NCBI RefSeq assembly: GCF_031877795.1 | Contig: NC_133932.1 | Coordinates: forward strand, 137,504,841-137,568,840 | Direction of reading: 5' to 3' | Source of the DNA: Strix aluco | Lineage: Eukaryota > Chordata > Aves > Strigiformes > Strigidae | Length of the DNA: 64,000 bases | Part shown: positions 10,305 through 20,205 of the stretch, piece after piece | How positions within the stretch are numbered: the first letter of the stretch is position 1 | How the letters are laid out: every line of letters starts with the position of its first letter | Notes under the pieces: model-generated | Database searches by the model: none | Told to the model about the DNA's origin: nothing | What the model saw: the letters and a program-made list of their open reading frames with translations, nothing else | Position numbers and translations under genes: made by a program

Positions 10305-10320
10305 GGCACCAGGGGGCGCG
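10305..10320 (+). promoter_or_regulatory. CTCF-like motif
   Basis: GGCACCAGGGGGCGCG contains the core CCAGGGGGCGC, a strong match to the CTCF consensus. It lies 37-52 bp beyond the RHOG stop codon. A weaker relative (CCGCCAGGGGCCGC) is at about 20341-20354 next to the STIM1 promoter. Binding is predicted only. Confidence 0.4.
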
Positions 10321-10356
10321 GGCAGGATCGTCTCTGGCCGGTGGCCAGCAGCCCCG

Positions 10357-10932
10357 TCACAAGAGGACGCAGGGCTTCTTGGGCTTGGCCGGGACGGGGT
10401 TGAGCACAGCCCTGACGGCCTCGGTGAAGACATCCTTGATGCCCTCCTGGTTGAGCGCCGAGCACTCCAGGTACTTGACGGCGCGGATCTGCTTGGAGAG
10501 GCTGACGCCTTGCTGGGTGGTGATGGGCGCCTGGTTCTGCTCCTTGAGCCGCTTCATGGTCTCGGGGTTGTTTCTCAGATCCTTCTTGGTGCCGACGAGG
10601 AGGATGGGCACGCTGGGGCAGTGGTGGCAGACCTCCGGGTACCACTTGTGCTTGACGTTCTCATAGGAGGGCGGGCTGGCGATGGAGAAGCAGATGATGA
10701 AGACGTTGGTCTGGGGGTAGGAAAGCGTCCGCAGGCGGTCGTATTCCTCCTGGCCGGCCGTGTCCCACAGGTTTAAGTTAATAGTCCTGCCGTCCACCGT
10801 GTTCTGGGCGCTGTAGTTGTCGAAGACGGTGGGGATGTACTCCTTGGGGAAGGCATTGGTGGTGTAGCAGATGAGCAGGCAGGTCTTCCCCACCGCCCCG
10901 TCGCCCACCACCACGCACTTGATGCTCTGCAT
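10357..10932 (-). CDS. RHOG: RHOG, Rho-family small GTPase, complete single-exon CDS
   Basis: This 191-aa protein cycles between GDP and GTP at membranes and, in the known family, signals through ELMO/DOCK to Rac in actin remodelling, phagocytosis and migration. Visible motifs are the P-loop GDGAVGKT (10-17), switch [13 protein letters not shown] with Thr35, DTAGQEE (57-63) with Gln61, GTKKD (114-118), the SAL purine-contact motif, and a C-terminal CVLL CAAX box predicting geranylgeranylation, preceded by basic KPKK. DNYSAQ and the overall match distinguish RHOG from RAC and CDC42. The start [12 protein letters not shown] is the family start. All catalytic residues are intact. The C-terminal hypervariable tail [11 protein letters not shown] differs from human PIKRGRSCILL. 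Confidence 0.98.
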   Translation of the reverse strand: MQSIKCVVVGDGAVGKTCLLICYTTNAFPKEYIPTVFDNYSAQNTVDGRTINLNLWDTAGQEEYDRLRTLSYPQTNVFIICFSIASPPSYENVKHKWYPEVCHHCPSVPILLVGTKKDLRNNPETMKRLKEQNQAPITTQQGVSLSKQIRAVKYLECSALNQEGIKDVFTEAVRAVLNPVPAKPKKPCVLL

Positions 10933-10997
10933 CCCCGCAGCTCAGCTCAGCTCGGCTCGGATCGGCTCGACGGCCCCGTGCGGGTCCCTTCAGCAGC
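10933..10997 (-). other. RHOG: RHOG 5' UTR portion of the coding exon with its splice acceptor
   Basis: On the minus strand, TTCCTCCCCGCAG precedes the exon sequence GCTGCTGAAGGG, giving a good acceptor ending at 10998 and a 65-nt leader before the ATG. Mammalian RHOG likewise has a non-coding first exon spliced just before the single coding exon. The leader carries short GAGCC/GAGCT direct repeats. Confidence 0.65.
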
Positions 10998-11188
10998 CTG
11001 CGGGGAGGAAGGGGACAGGCTCAGCGCAGGGGGACAATGCGCCGGGGCTGGGGTCACCGTTGTTCCCCCCCCCCCCCCCGCCGCAACGCTCGGACACCCC
11101 GAGGCCGGGGGGTGCAGAGGGGCAGGTCACGCTCGGTTCACCCTCCACCCCATGGCCCAGGGGGGGCTTCCCGGCCAGGTGCAGCTCC

Positions 11189-11211
11189 CCCCCCCCCCCC
11201 CCCCCCCCCCC
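11189..11211 (+). repeat. Poly(C) run of 23 bp
   Basis: Twenty-three consecutive C. A further 15-C run is at 11065-11079. Such runs are error-prone in sequencing, so the exact length is uncertain. Confidence 0.9.
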
Positions 11212-11340
11212 GCCCCCAGCACACAGACCCCCCCCGAGGGGAAACACATCCCCTGACCCAGCTGTGCCACCGTGGCTGGCGTGCACGGGGACCGCGTCGT
11301 CCCCAGGACAGCCAGGCTGCTGCAGCGCCCTGTGCCAGGC

Positions 11341-11770
11341 CATGTCGTGCTGTGCCATGTCATGTCATGTCATGTCATGTCATGTCATGTCATGTCGTGT
11401 CATGCTCTGTCATGCCATGTCGTGCTATGCTGTGCCATGTCATGCCATGCCATGCCATGCTGTGCCATGCTGTGGCATGTCCTGTCATGCCATGCTATGT
11501 CATGCTGTGCCATGCCACGTTGTGCCATGTCGCGCCATGCCATGCCATGTCGTGCCATGCTGTGCCATGCCATGTTGTGCCGTGCTGTACCATGTCATGC
11601 CATGCCATCCCCTGTCATGCCGTGCCATGCCATGTTGCACCATGTCATGCTGTGCCACGCCATGCCGTGCCATGTCATGTTGTACCATGTCATGCCGTGC
11701 CATGCAATGTTGTGCTGTGCCATGCCATGTTGTACCATGTCATGCTGCACCATGCCGTGCCATTCCATAC
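11341..11770 (+). repeat. CATGY pentanucleotide array
   Basis: About 430 bp of CATGT and CATGC pentamers, purest near 11358-11395 and decaying to variants such as CGTGC and TGTAC toward 11770. The motif is partly palindromic (CATG), so both strands look alike. The open frames running through it are repeat artefacts. Confidence 0.92.
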
Positions 11771-13519
11771 CACCAGCCTGGTACAGGATCGAGGGCAGCC
11801 GGGCACGCAGCCAGGGGCAGATCTGGGCTGTGGGAGCGTGGGGGTTGCCCCCCTACACCCCATCCCTGGTGCCCGGTGCCGCACACACCGAGCAGGGCTG
11901 GTGCCGCGGCTGCTCAGGGCTGACGTCGCTCCGGCAGCCGTGTTTAACCCCGCAGCCGGCGCGCGTTTCCCTGTTTGCCTTCCGCAGGTCCCTCTGCGAT
12001 TGCCATTAAGGGCCGCATCCTGCTCCCCTTCCTGCCGCAGGCCGGGGCCGAGCTCCGCCGAGGTACGGGGGCACCCCACGGTGCCAGGGCGGGAGGGTGC
12101 CCACCCGTGGGGCCGGATTGGGGCTGGATTGGGGCCGGCACCCCTTGACCCGGCCGTCGGCTGAGATTTATCACGGTGGGGCAGCAGCTCACGTGCCGCA
12201 GTGATGGGGAGACAGTGGGGAGCCCGGGGGTGCCACATCAGCCCGGGTTTGGGGGGGGGACACTCTTCCCAGAGCCCCTCACAGTTGGGGGGAGGGCGAA
12301 GGGGCCACGGCCCCCACCCTGAGCCCCCCCCCTGCCGGCCCCTGCCCCCTCGGATGGGGAAGTCGCTCTTCCTCTTCCCGCCCTGACACCCGGCTTCCTG
12401 CCCATGGCGGGGCCGGCTGCGCCGTGACCCCCGCCCTGCCTGGCTCCCTGCCTGCACCCCCGGGTACAGGCAGGACAAGCCGGGGTGGGGCAGGGGGGCC
12501 CTGGCCTGAACTCTGCTGAAGCCGCCCCGCGGTGCCTCAGTTTCCCCATCGCAAAAGTGTTTCAGGGGCGTGGGGCGGGGGGGGATCCCCGTGTCGCAGC
12601 GGGGCCATCGCAGGCAGCCCCCCCCCACAGGCAGCGCCTGCCCGCGGCAGGAAGCCACCGGGGCTGCTCGCACAGCGCGGGGTCACAAATAAACACCCGG
12701 CTTCGGCCTCGATTTTCTCCCAGTTTTGGTCGCAAACGCAGCCCGGAGGGTTTCATCGCACCAGGCGGGTCCGGGGTGCCTGGGGGGGGTCAGTGATGGG
12801 GCTGGCAGCAGCAGGCAGCAGCAGGCAGCGGGATCCCCGCTGGGGTCTGGGGGGCTCAGAGCAGCGGCACGAGGCTGGGGTGGGGGGAGATGGAGCGGGG
12901 TGATGGGTGCAGGAACAGGATCAAGATGGGGGGAGCAGGATCGGGGGGAGAAGGAGCAGGATCAGGGCGATGGATCGAGCTCCCTCCGTGGCTGAGCGGG
13001 GCCATCTCCAGGGGATGGGCAACTGCCACCCCGCTGCCCTGTGCCCACCGTACAGCGCTGGGGAGGGGCCACAGGGACCCGGCAGCACCAGGGAGGGAAC
13101 CCCCGGGGAGACCCCAGCGCCTCAGTCCCCACCCAGGGGTCCCACCAGCCCAGCTGCATCGTGCCCAAAACCTGGGGCCAGCCCTGGCCACCCTGCTCGC
13201 CCCCAGCCACCAGGACCACACAGACGAAGTGTGGCCACAGGAGGTGGCACCCCACAATCCCCGTGTCCCCTCTGTCCCGCAGCCGGGGTGTCTCTTCGCC
13301 CAGGACCTTGGGGGGGGGGGGTGTACCCCATGGCAGCCCCCGGCACAGGACCAGCCGCCCCCATCGCGCCGCGGCAGGGACCTGGCTGGGGCCGGCTGAC
13401 CCCGTTTGGCCCAATCTGACCTGATTTCAACCCGTTTCCACCCCGCTGCTGTCAGTGAGGCTTGGGGGGGGGACGGGCACCCCGCTCACACCGCTCTCCC
13501 TCAGCCTCTCCGGGGCAGT

Positions 13520-13800
13520 TGGCATCTCTGCTGAAGATTTTTTTTCTCCTTTTCTGATGAGATCAGGTTGAAGAAGAGATGGCAAAAATAAGAATTTTCC
13601 TGGAAAGCCATTTTGGTTCCTGTTTTAAATTCTCTTCTCCTCCCAAGCCAACGGCCGGCAGGTGCTGGGTCGCCGGAGCCAGCTGCTCCCCGGCCGAAAT
13701 AAACCCCAACTGGGCTTTGCTTTGTGAGAAAAAAACCCCAAAAAGTTATTTCTAAATCCCAGCCTTTGGCTTTTTCTAAAGGTTATTTCTAAATCCCTGG
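13520..13800. other. AT-rich island in the RHOG intron with a short direct repeat
   Basis: A 280-bp stretch is clearly AT-richer than the surrounding intron. GTTATTTCTAAATCCC occurs at about 13745-13760 and again at about 13781-13796. I see no transposon signature. It could be a regulatory element or an old degraded repeat. Confidence 0.4.
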
Positions 13801-14002
13801 GGAGTGGCCGTGTCCCCGGGGGACCCCGTAGGGCCGGGCAGGATGGGCACTGAGCAGCACTGGGGGGGGACGACCCGGCTGGGGGGTGCAAGGGGGTGCA
13901 GGATGTGACAGATGGTGAGGGCAGGGAGATGGAGGGGCCCCCAACAAGGCACGCAGCCCCCCCTGGCACCCCCAGGCTCCTGCTATCCTCATGGCCCACA
14001 GG

Positions 14003-14165
14003 CACCCCAAGGTCACTGGTGTCCCCACAGGCACCCCAAGGTCCCTGCTGTCCCCATGGACACCCCAAGGTCCCCGCTGTCCCCACAGGCACCCCAAGGT
14101 CCCCGCTGTCCCTACGAGCACCCCAAGGTCACTGGTGCCCCCACGGACACCCCAAGGTCCCCGTA
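14003..14165 (+). repeat. 29-bp tandem repeat, about six units
   Basis: CACCCCAAGG begins units at 14003, 14032, 14061, 14090, 14119 and 14148, a constant 29-bp period. The unit continues with TCCCYGCTGTCCCCA plus a variable tail. Degraded relatives extend to the left to about 13980. Confidence 0.93.
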
Positions 14166-14475
14166 GCTATTTGCATGCTGGGCAGTCACCCTGCAGCACA
14201 CAGTGGGGCTCAGCCGAGGGTCCCCGCTGCCCCCCAGGCTGGGGTCCCCCAGGCTGGCTGGTGATGTGACACTGGGGGATCCCTCCAGGCAGGGGGTCCC
14301 GGGTGCCAGCCAGGGTCACCCGGCTGAGGTGGGGGTGAGAGGGGTCCCACCGCATCCCCGGGCTCCAGGTCAGAGAGGTGTGGGGGCACTTTGCTGCCCC
14401 GAGAGGCTGACGGGGACACCCCAGGGGGTGCCGGGGACACCCCGTGGGCAGAGCCCATCGCTGTCTGCAAATATC

Positions 14476-14495
14476 GGGGGGGGGGGGGGGGGGGG
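14476..14495 (+). repeat. Poly(G) run of 20 bp
   Basis: Twenty consecutive G, able to form G-quadruplex and prone to length error. Confidence 0.9.
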
Positions 14496-15627
14496 AAGGA
14501 CACGGGCAGGAGGAGCCTCAGGACACTGTCGGCCACAGGGTGGGGAGGAGTCAGCCCCAAGGGGGGACACAGGGAAGCCACCGTGAGCAGAAATGGGGTG
14601 CAGGGATGACGATCCCCATCCCTCGGGGAGCGGGGTGGCCCCTGAGCCGCGGCCCTGCGACCATCCCGCCGTGGGACACGATGGGCAGCGGTCACACCGA
14701 GCTCAAACCCCGCAACCCCCAAACCGGCCATGGGGCCACGAGCACCCCGGGGTGAGCTGGCACCCAGCGGGCACCCCCCCCCACCCCTGGGCTGAGTCAG
14801 CAGGGACGGGCCTGGGGTGCCCACGGGAGCGTCGCTGCTACGGGGAAACTGAGGAAAGGAGGAGGGTGGGGGGTGCTGCGGGGGCCACCCGCGGCCCTGA
14901 CCCGCAGCCGGGGGGGCTCCAGCTCCCCTGTGCCCTCCCTGCGCCCTGGGGAGGTGGGAGCCGGGTGAGTGGGGGCCAGGGCCCCCCCAGCCACGACGGG
15001 GATGGGGGTTGCACGGTGGCATCCCCGCAGCGCCTGCTGCCTGCCTGCTGCCTGCACCGCTGCCTGCACAAGGCCGGCTCTGTTCTCCCAGGAAGTCAGC
15101 GACCAGCAGCACCCTTAACCCCTCCTGGGCCCTCCAGAGATGTTGGGGCGCGGGCACCCTTGGGCGTGGGCCTCTGGTGCCCCCCAGCCCCCCAGGAGGG
15201 GAACTGGAGGAGGAAGAGGAAGAGTCGGGGCACAGGGGGGGGACCCCACAGAGCCTGGCCCTGGGGCTCAGCACCCCCACGCCAGCGGGACCCCACGCTC
15301 AGCCGGGATTTGGGGTGCTGGGGAGCGGGCGCGGGAGGGCGAGCGGGGCTGTGGGTGACGCACCGTGACCTCCCCCCCCCCCGCCCGCCATTGCCACCCC
15401 CCGGGACGGGAAAAGCGACTCATCTCTTCTTCAGCAGAAAAGGGAAGCAAAACCCGCTCGCCATCTCACAGCCGGGGCATCCCCCCGCCGGGTTTTTCCA
15501 TCGGGGGGGTGGGGGGGAGCGGAGCAGCACCCCCTCACCACCACGGGGTGTCCCCCCCCCGCACTGCCGGCCTGCCCGCCCCCCAAACCTGACCAAAGCA
15601 AACCCAAGCGTGGGGGTGTAAGCTGTG

Positions 15628-15735
15628 TGCGGCACATCCTGCACCCCAAACCGTGCACGGCGTGGGGCGTGCGACACCCCAGCGTCGCACCCTGAACCCC
15701 ACATCCTGCACCCCAACACCCTGAACCCCACACTC
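15628..15735 (-). repeat. Inverted relative of the 8.1-8.6 kb minisatellite
   Basis: CACATCCTGCACCCCAA occurs twice, with CACCCTGAACCCCA units between. On the minus strand this reads GGGGTGCAGGATGTGG, the same core as the array beyond PGAP2, some 7 kb away in the opposite orientation. Confidence 0.75.
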
Positions 15736-15894
15736 GTGGGCCAGGCAGTGTGTCTGTCCCGGACAGACGGATGAGCCCAGACCGACGTGGGGCTGTGGGG
15801 TGCGGGGGCTGGGTTCAGCCGCCATCATCGCTGGGGTCGCTCCGGCTTTGGGGGGAGGGCGGCCCAGTGCGGCCCCCCCGGCGCTGCCGCCGGC

Positions 15895-16175
15895 TCAGCA
15901 GAAAGAGGAAACTAATAAAATCTATAAATACCGAGCAGGGACCCCGTGGGAGCGGCGTGGGGGCGGTTTCTGCCCTGGCGCGGCCGAACCGGGGTCCCTG
16001 CTCGGCGGGACGAGTCCCGGGGTGCGCTGCCACCGGGACCCCCAGCTCTGCCCTGGGACCCTGCTGCTGCAGCTAAAATAACTTCCACGCTGAGTCGCAG
16101 GATTTCGATTTTCCTCATTTTCCAGCTGCAGGCTCCTCGTCGTGACTAATTTCCTCATTTTATTTCCCCCCCGGG
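15895..16175. promoter_or_regulatory. AT-richer island with TATA-like, AP-1/MARE-like motifs
   Basis: TATAAATA is at 15923-15930. Further right are GCTGAGTCGCA (half-MARE-like, near 16090) and GTGACTAAT (AP-1-like, near 16142) in an AT-rich stretch. These hint at an intronic enhancer for RHOG, but they are motif matches only. Confidence 0.25.
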
Positions 16176-17205
16176 CCGGTGAGCTCCGCCGCCGGGTCCC
16201 GCTGTGGTGGGCCGGGGCCAGCACTGGCCAAGGCTACTCCTGGTCAGGCCCAGCTGCCCGCAGCGGGGGGGTCCTGGGCCGGACAGAGGGATGGTGGATG
16301 GACAGACGGACGGACGGACGGGGCCAGGTCGCGCTCCAGGGCCTCGGGTGACCACACAGCCCGGCACGGCTCACGGCGGACGAGGCACAGTGTCAAGCAC
16401 ACCAGCGCCGGCCCAGTTTGGGCCAGTTTGGCACCTCTCGACGCTACGGTCAAACCAAAGTCCCGGGTGTGGCCGCCCGATGTCCCCACGTGCCACTGCC
16501 GGCGCTTCGGCAGCTTCTCCTTCCACCAAGGAAAGAGGGGCCGCCCAGAGGGACCCCAGCCCGCGCACCCACCCCCGGAGCCGCGGCCACACCGTGTCCC
16601 TCCCGCAGGGGGATTTCTCCCCCCACCCAGGCACTCAGGGACCCCCGGGGGTCCCCGCTCTGCACCGAGAGGTGGCACAAGCCAAGTCAGGAGCTGGCGT
16701 TTGACCGACGGCACAGCACATCCCCCCGCGGCACCCCAGCACCCCCCAGGGCCCCACGCCAAGATGGGGTTGGGGGGGGGGCTCCCCACAGCCTCTCCAG
16801 AGGTGACCCCAAGCCCAGGCGGGTTTCCCAAAAGCAGAGTCGGGGTTTGTGGCACAGACTCACCTTCCGCCCGCCGGGGGGGGCCCGGGGGGGCCGCCCA
16901 GCAGCACGCGCCCGTCGCAGCCAGAGACCGGCCCCGTCCCACAGCAGCGCTGCACCCTGTCCCCCCCCACCCCGTCCCCCCGCACCTCCCAGCGCTGCAG
17001 CGTGTGACGGGGCTGCGTGTGCGCACACCGCGGGGCCCGACACGTGTTGCGGCGTGTGGCAGCAACACGCGTGGGGTGGTGACGGGTGGTGCTGGGTGTG
17101 GGTCGCCGGGGGTGCGGGGGTTGCAGGGGGTGAGGGGGGTGCGGGGCACCTCGTAATGGGCGCGTAGCGGGGTGTGTGCGGTGCCGGGCACGGGGGGGTG
17201 CGGTG

Positions 17206-17415
17206 GGTGCAGTGTGCCTGTGTGTGCGGTGTGTGTAGTGTGTGCAGTGAGTGTGTGCAGTGTGTGTGTGTGCAGTGAGTGTAGTGAGTCTGCAGTGTGT
17301 GCGCAGTGTGTGTGTGCAGTGAGTGTGCAGTGCGCGTGCAGTGAGTGTGCAGTGTGTGTGTGCAGTGTGTGCGTGCAGTGTGTGTGCAGTGTCAGTGGGT
17401 GCAGTGTGTGGTGCA
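17206..17415 (+). repeat. TGTG/GCAGTG tandem array
   Basis: Alternating TGTGTGTGCAGTG and GAGTGTGCAGTG units of 8-13 bp, largely alternating purine-pyrimidine (potential Z-DNA). It lies in the RHOG intron about 0.8-1.0 kb from the putative RHOG first exon. Confidence 0.85.
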
Positions 17416-17576
17416 GAGCCCTGCAGCGCACGTGCTGGGTGTTGCAGTGGGACGTGCCACAAGTGCAGTGCGCACAGGGTGCACTGCAACGGGCAGTGTC
17501 GTGGGGGCACTGGATGCAGCGGGGGCAGTGGGTGCAGTCCAGTGGGTGCAGTGGGCAGTGTGGTGCCCTCTGGCCT

Positions 17577-17950
17577 GCAGTGCAGCCCGTGCAGTGCAGT
17601 TCATGCAGTGCAGCCCGTGCAGCGCCAGGCGTGGCGGGTCGGGGGGTGCAGTGCGGGGGGGTGCAGTGCCGGGGGTGCAGTGCTGGGGGGTGCAGTGCCA
17701 GGGGTGCAGTGCTGGGGGGTGCAGTGCTGGGGGGTGCAGTGCCGGGGGGTGCAGTGCCGGGGGTGCAGTGCCGGGGGGTGCAGCGCCCGCCCGGCCGTGC
17801 AGTGCGCGGGGCAGGGTCAGGGTGGGCGCTGCCAGGCTGGGGGGTGCAGGGGGGGTGCAGGGGGGGGGGTGCAGTGCCGTGGGGTGCAGTGCCGGGGGGT
17901 GCAGTGCGGGGGGTGCAGTGCCGGGGGGTGCAGTGCCGGGGGGTGCAGCA
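17577..17950 (+). repeat. GGGGGTGCAGTGCCG array
   Basis: About 16-17-bp units of GGGGGTGCAGTGCCG with CTG/CCA/CCG variation, in two runs (17640-17790 and 17845-17950) separated by degenerate sequence. It shares the GTGCAG core with the arrays at 3.8, 8.2 and 17.2 kb. It lies 240 bp from the putative RHOG first-exon donor. Confidence 0.9.
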
Positions 17951-18189
17951 GCCCCCCGGCCCGGTTCTGTCCCCGCTGTCCCGGCAGCTGCCGGTCCCGT
18001 TCCCGGGCTCCGCTCCGGGGCTGGGGCAGCGCCCCGGCTCCCCGTTACCCCCCACCCCCGTTATCCCCCGCCCCGCCCCGGGCGGGTCCCGTTCCCACCG
18101 CCCCCACCCGGCCCCGGTACCGGCCGGGACCCCCCGACAGCGGGACCCTCCCCGGTGCCCCCGACCCCCCCCCCGCGTCCCGCACTCAC

Positions 18190-18480
18190 CCCGGGACATG
18201 GCGCGGCGGCTCCGGGCGGTGGGAGCGGGGCCGGAGCGGCAGCAGGAGGAGGAGGAGGAGGAGGAGGAGGAGGAGGAAGTCTGCGGCCGCCTCCTCTCGC
18301 CGCCCCGGGCGGTCCCGCGGAGAAACTTCCCTCCGCCGCCCCGGCCCCCGCCCCGCCGCTTCCTTCCTCGTCCGTGCCGGGGGGCCGCGGCCTTCCGTCG
18401 GGCCGGCGCCGGGGGGGGCTCCCGGGGGGGAGCGGGGACCGGCTGGGGGGCACCGGAGCCGCCCAGTCTCCCCCCCCGGG
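18190..18480 (-). promoter_or_regulatory. RHOG: Putative RHOG non-coding first exon and CpG-island promoter
   Basis: A dense CpG region contains, on the minus strand, ATGTCCCGGG|GTGAGTGCG, a strong splice donor whose exon would end at 18190. This pairs naturally with the RHOG acceptor at 10998, giving a 7.2-kb intron, as expected for a gene with one non-coding leader exon. The transcription start cannot be fixed; no TATA box is seen. The exon would carry a TCC-repeat tract and an ATG nine bases before its end that starts a five-codon upstream ORF across the junction. Confidence 0.5.
18244..18278 (+). repeat. (GGA)n trinucleotide repeat
   Basis: About 35 bp of nearly pure GGA on the plus strand, read as TCC in RHOG orientation. 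It probably lies in the RHOG 5' UTR or core promoter and is therefore a likely length-variable site. Confidence 0.85.
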
Positions 18481-18904
18481 GCAGCGCCCCCCAGCTCGGC
18501 CTTGTCCTGCTGGCTCAGGGCCGGAGGAGCCCCCGGTGCCCCCCGAGGGCCGCGGCCCCCAAGCTGGGGGGGTCCTCGCAAGGGCCGGGTGCCTCCCAGC
18601 AGCACCCACAGCCCGGGGGGGTCCCCGGCTGCCGGCCCCGGGGCATCTCGGAGCCGCGGGGGGTCTGCGGGCACGGGACCCCGGATCGCTACCTCCCCCC
18701 CCTCCCCCTAGTCACCACGGAGGATCGGGGCTGGGATGTGACCGGGAACCTTCTGCCTGGAAGTCGGTCTGGCAGCTGCCGGCACCTCGGGGCGCTGCCC
18801 GCGCACCCCCGTGGCCATCCCGGGCACCCGCTGCAGCTGGGGGTCCCCACGGGGTGCTGGCCCTGGAGCCTGGTGCCCCCCATCTGCATCCCGGGGAGGT
18901 GGCA

Positions 18905-19025
18905 CGGGACAGCGGGACACCAGGACACGGGGACACCAGGACACTGGGACACCGGGACACCGGGACACAGGGGCACTGGGACATTGGGAAACCAGGACAC
19001 TGGGACACCGGGACACTGGGACACT
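18905..19025 (+). repeat. GGGACACYRG decamer repeat
   Basis: Units of 9-10 bp such as GGGACACCAG and GGGACACTG repeat for about 120 bp in the spacer between the RHOG and STIM1 promoters. Confidence 0.85.
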
Positions 19026-19424
19026 GCCCAGCTGACAGGCGCCTGTTCCAGTGGCAACGGGGCTGGGGCGGGTCGGGATTTTGCTTCCAGGCCGTCGGCC
19101 GTGGAGCTGTTCTGGGGCCAGATCCGACCCCTGCAGGGAGCTTCGCTCTCAGCTCCGGTGCCCAGGGAAAAGGACACGTGAAACCTCAATCCCTGAGCTT
19201 GTGTCCCCCGCTGCGGGCTGGCGGGCTCCGGGCACTGGTGGCCGTGGGTCCCAACGGTGCTGATGGCACCGGTCCAGCGCTGGCGAGCGGCGATGCCGCC
19301 GGGAGCACGTGGCTCCGTCAGGGTGTTGCAGCTCTCAGGGGCTGTCGAAGCGCCGACACCGAGGTGTGTGGTGACACTCTGGAGGGAAGGGATCCATCCC
19401 AAGGGACCTGGGCAGGCTGGAGAG

Positions 19425-20205
19425 GGGGGACCCTCTGAACCTCATGGAGGTCAACAAGGCCAAGGGCAAGGTCCTGCCCATGGGTCGGGGCAATCCCAGG
19501 CACAAATCCAGGCTGGGCGAGGAGTGGCTGGAGAGCAGCCCCAAGGAGAAGGACTTGGGGGGGTTGGAAAACTGCCTGTGAGCCAGCAACGTGCGCTGGC
19601 AGCCCAGAAAGCCACCCGTGTGCTGGGCTGCACCCAGAGCAGTGTGGGCAGCAGGGCGAGGGGGGGATTCTCCCCTCTGCTCCGCTCTGGTGAGACCCCC
19701 CTGCAGTGCTGGGTCCAGCTCTGGGGGCACCAACAGCAGAAGGACACGGACCTGCTCGAGCGGGGCCAGAAGAGGCCACGAAGATGCTCGGGGGGCTGGA
19801 GCACCCCCCTGTGAGAACAGGCTGAGAGAGTTGGGGGGTTCAGCTGGAGAAGAGAAGGCTCCGGGGAGACCTTAGAGCGGCCTCCCAGGACTGAAAGGGG
19901 CTACAGGAAAGGGGGGAGGGACTTGTCATCAGGGGGGAGAGATAGGATGAGGGGGAACGGTTTTAAACTAAAAAAGGTGAGATTTAGATGAGATCTAAGG
20001 CAGAAATTGTTCCCTGTGAGGGTGGTGAGGCCCTGGCACAGGTTGCCCAGAGAAGCTGTGGCTGCCCCCTCCCTGGAAGGGTTCAAGGCCAGGCTGGACG
20101 GGGCTTTGGGCAACCTGGGCTAGTGGAAGGTGGCCCTGCCCGGGGCAGGGGGATGGGGCTATATGACCTTTAAGTTCCCTTCCCACCCAAACCGTTCTGT
20201 TCTCT
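19425..20205 (+). mobile_element. CR1 LINE fragment between the RHOG and STIM1 promoters
   Basis: The segment contains the CR1 3' region: remnants of the reverse-transcriptase C-terminus (CAGCAACGTGCGCTGGCAGC... and LVRPPCSAGSSSGGT-like frames, frameshifted) and the conserved untranslated end with CAGAAATTGTTCCCTGTGAG and GGTTGCCCAGAGAAGCTGTG. It closely resembles the copies at 47.05 and 62.63 kb. It is 5'-truncated and inactive. Its 3' end lies less than 250 bp from the STIM1 GC and CCAAT boxes. Confidence 0.88.

Larger units (their letters stand above)
9671..10356 (-). other. RHOG: RHOG 3' untranslated region
   Basis: Non-coding sequence between the RHOG stop codon and the tandem AATAAA, with many C/G runs. 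Its length is inferred from the poly(A) signal. The CTCF-like motif listed separately lies in it. Confidence 0.6.
10998..18189 (-). other. RHOG: Inferred RHOG intron 1, rich in tandem repeats
   Basis: The interval between the acceptor at 10998 and a GTGAGT donor at 18189-18184 (minus strand) holds no recognisable coding sequence. It is GC-rich and crowded with simple and tandem repeats, listed separately: C and G homopolymers, a CATGY pentamer array, a 29-bp array, a GTGCAG array and a TGTG/GCAGTG array. Two AT-richer islands near 13.5-13.8 and 15.9-16.2 kb stand out. Very long open frames on both strands here are stop-poor GC repeats, not genes. Confidence 0.5.

Noticed and set aside
11272-12164. 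Cys/His/Met-rich open frames over the CATGY array
   Set aside because: Same repeat artefact; all frames look alike because the unit is five bases.
14003-14165. CRISPR-like regular array with a 29-bp period
   Set aside because: There are no unique spacers of constant length between repeats, the units are contiguous, and the context is a vertebrate intron.
16244-18199. Very long minus-strand open frame (about 650 codons)
   Set aside because: It runs through GC-rich tandem repeats with few stop triplets; its translation is Thr/His/Pro/Cys repeat with no domain, and overlapping frames on the other strand are equally long.
17172-19438. Two overlapping plus-strand open frames of about 670-700 codons
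   Set aside because: They arise from the GTGCAG arrays and the CpG island; two different frames being open over the same DNA is the signature of composition bias, not coding.
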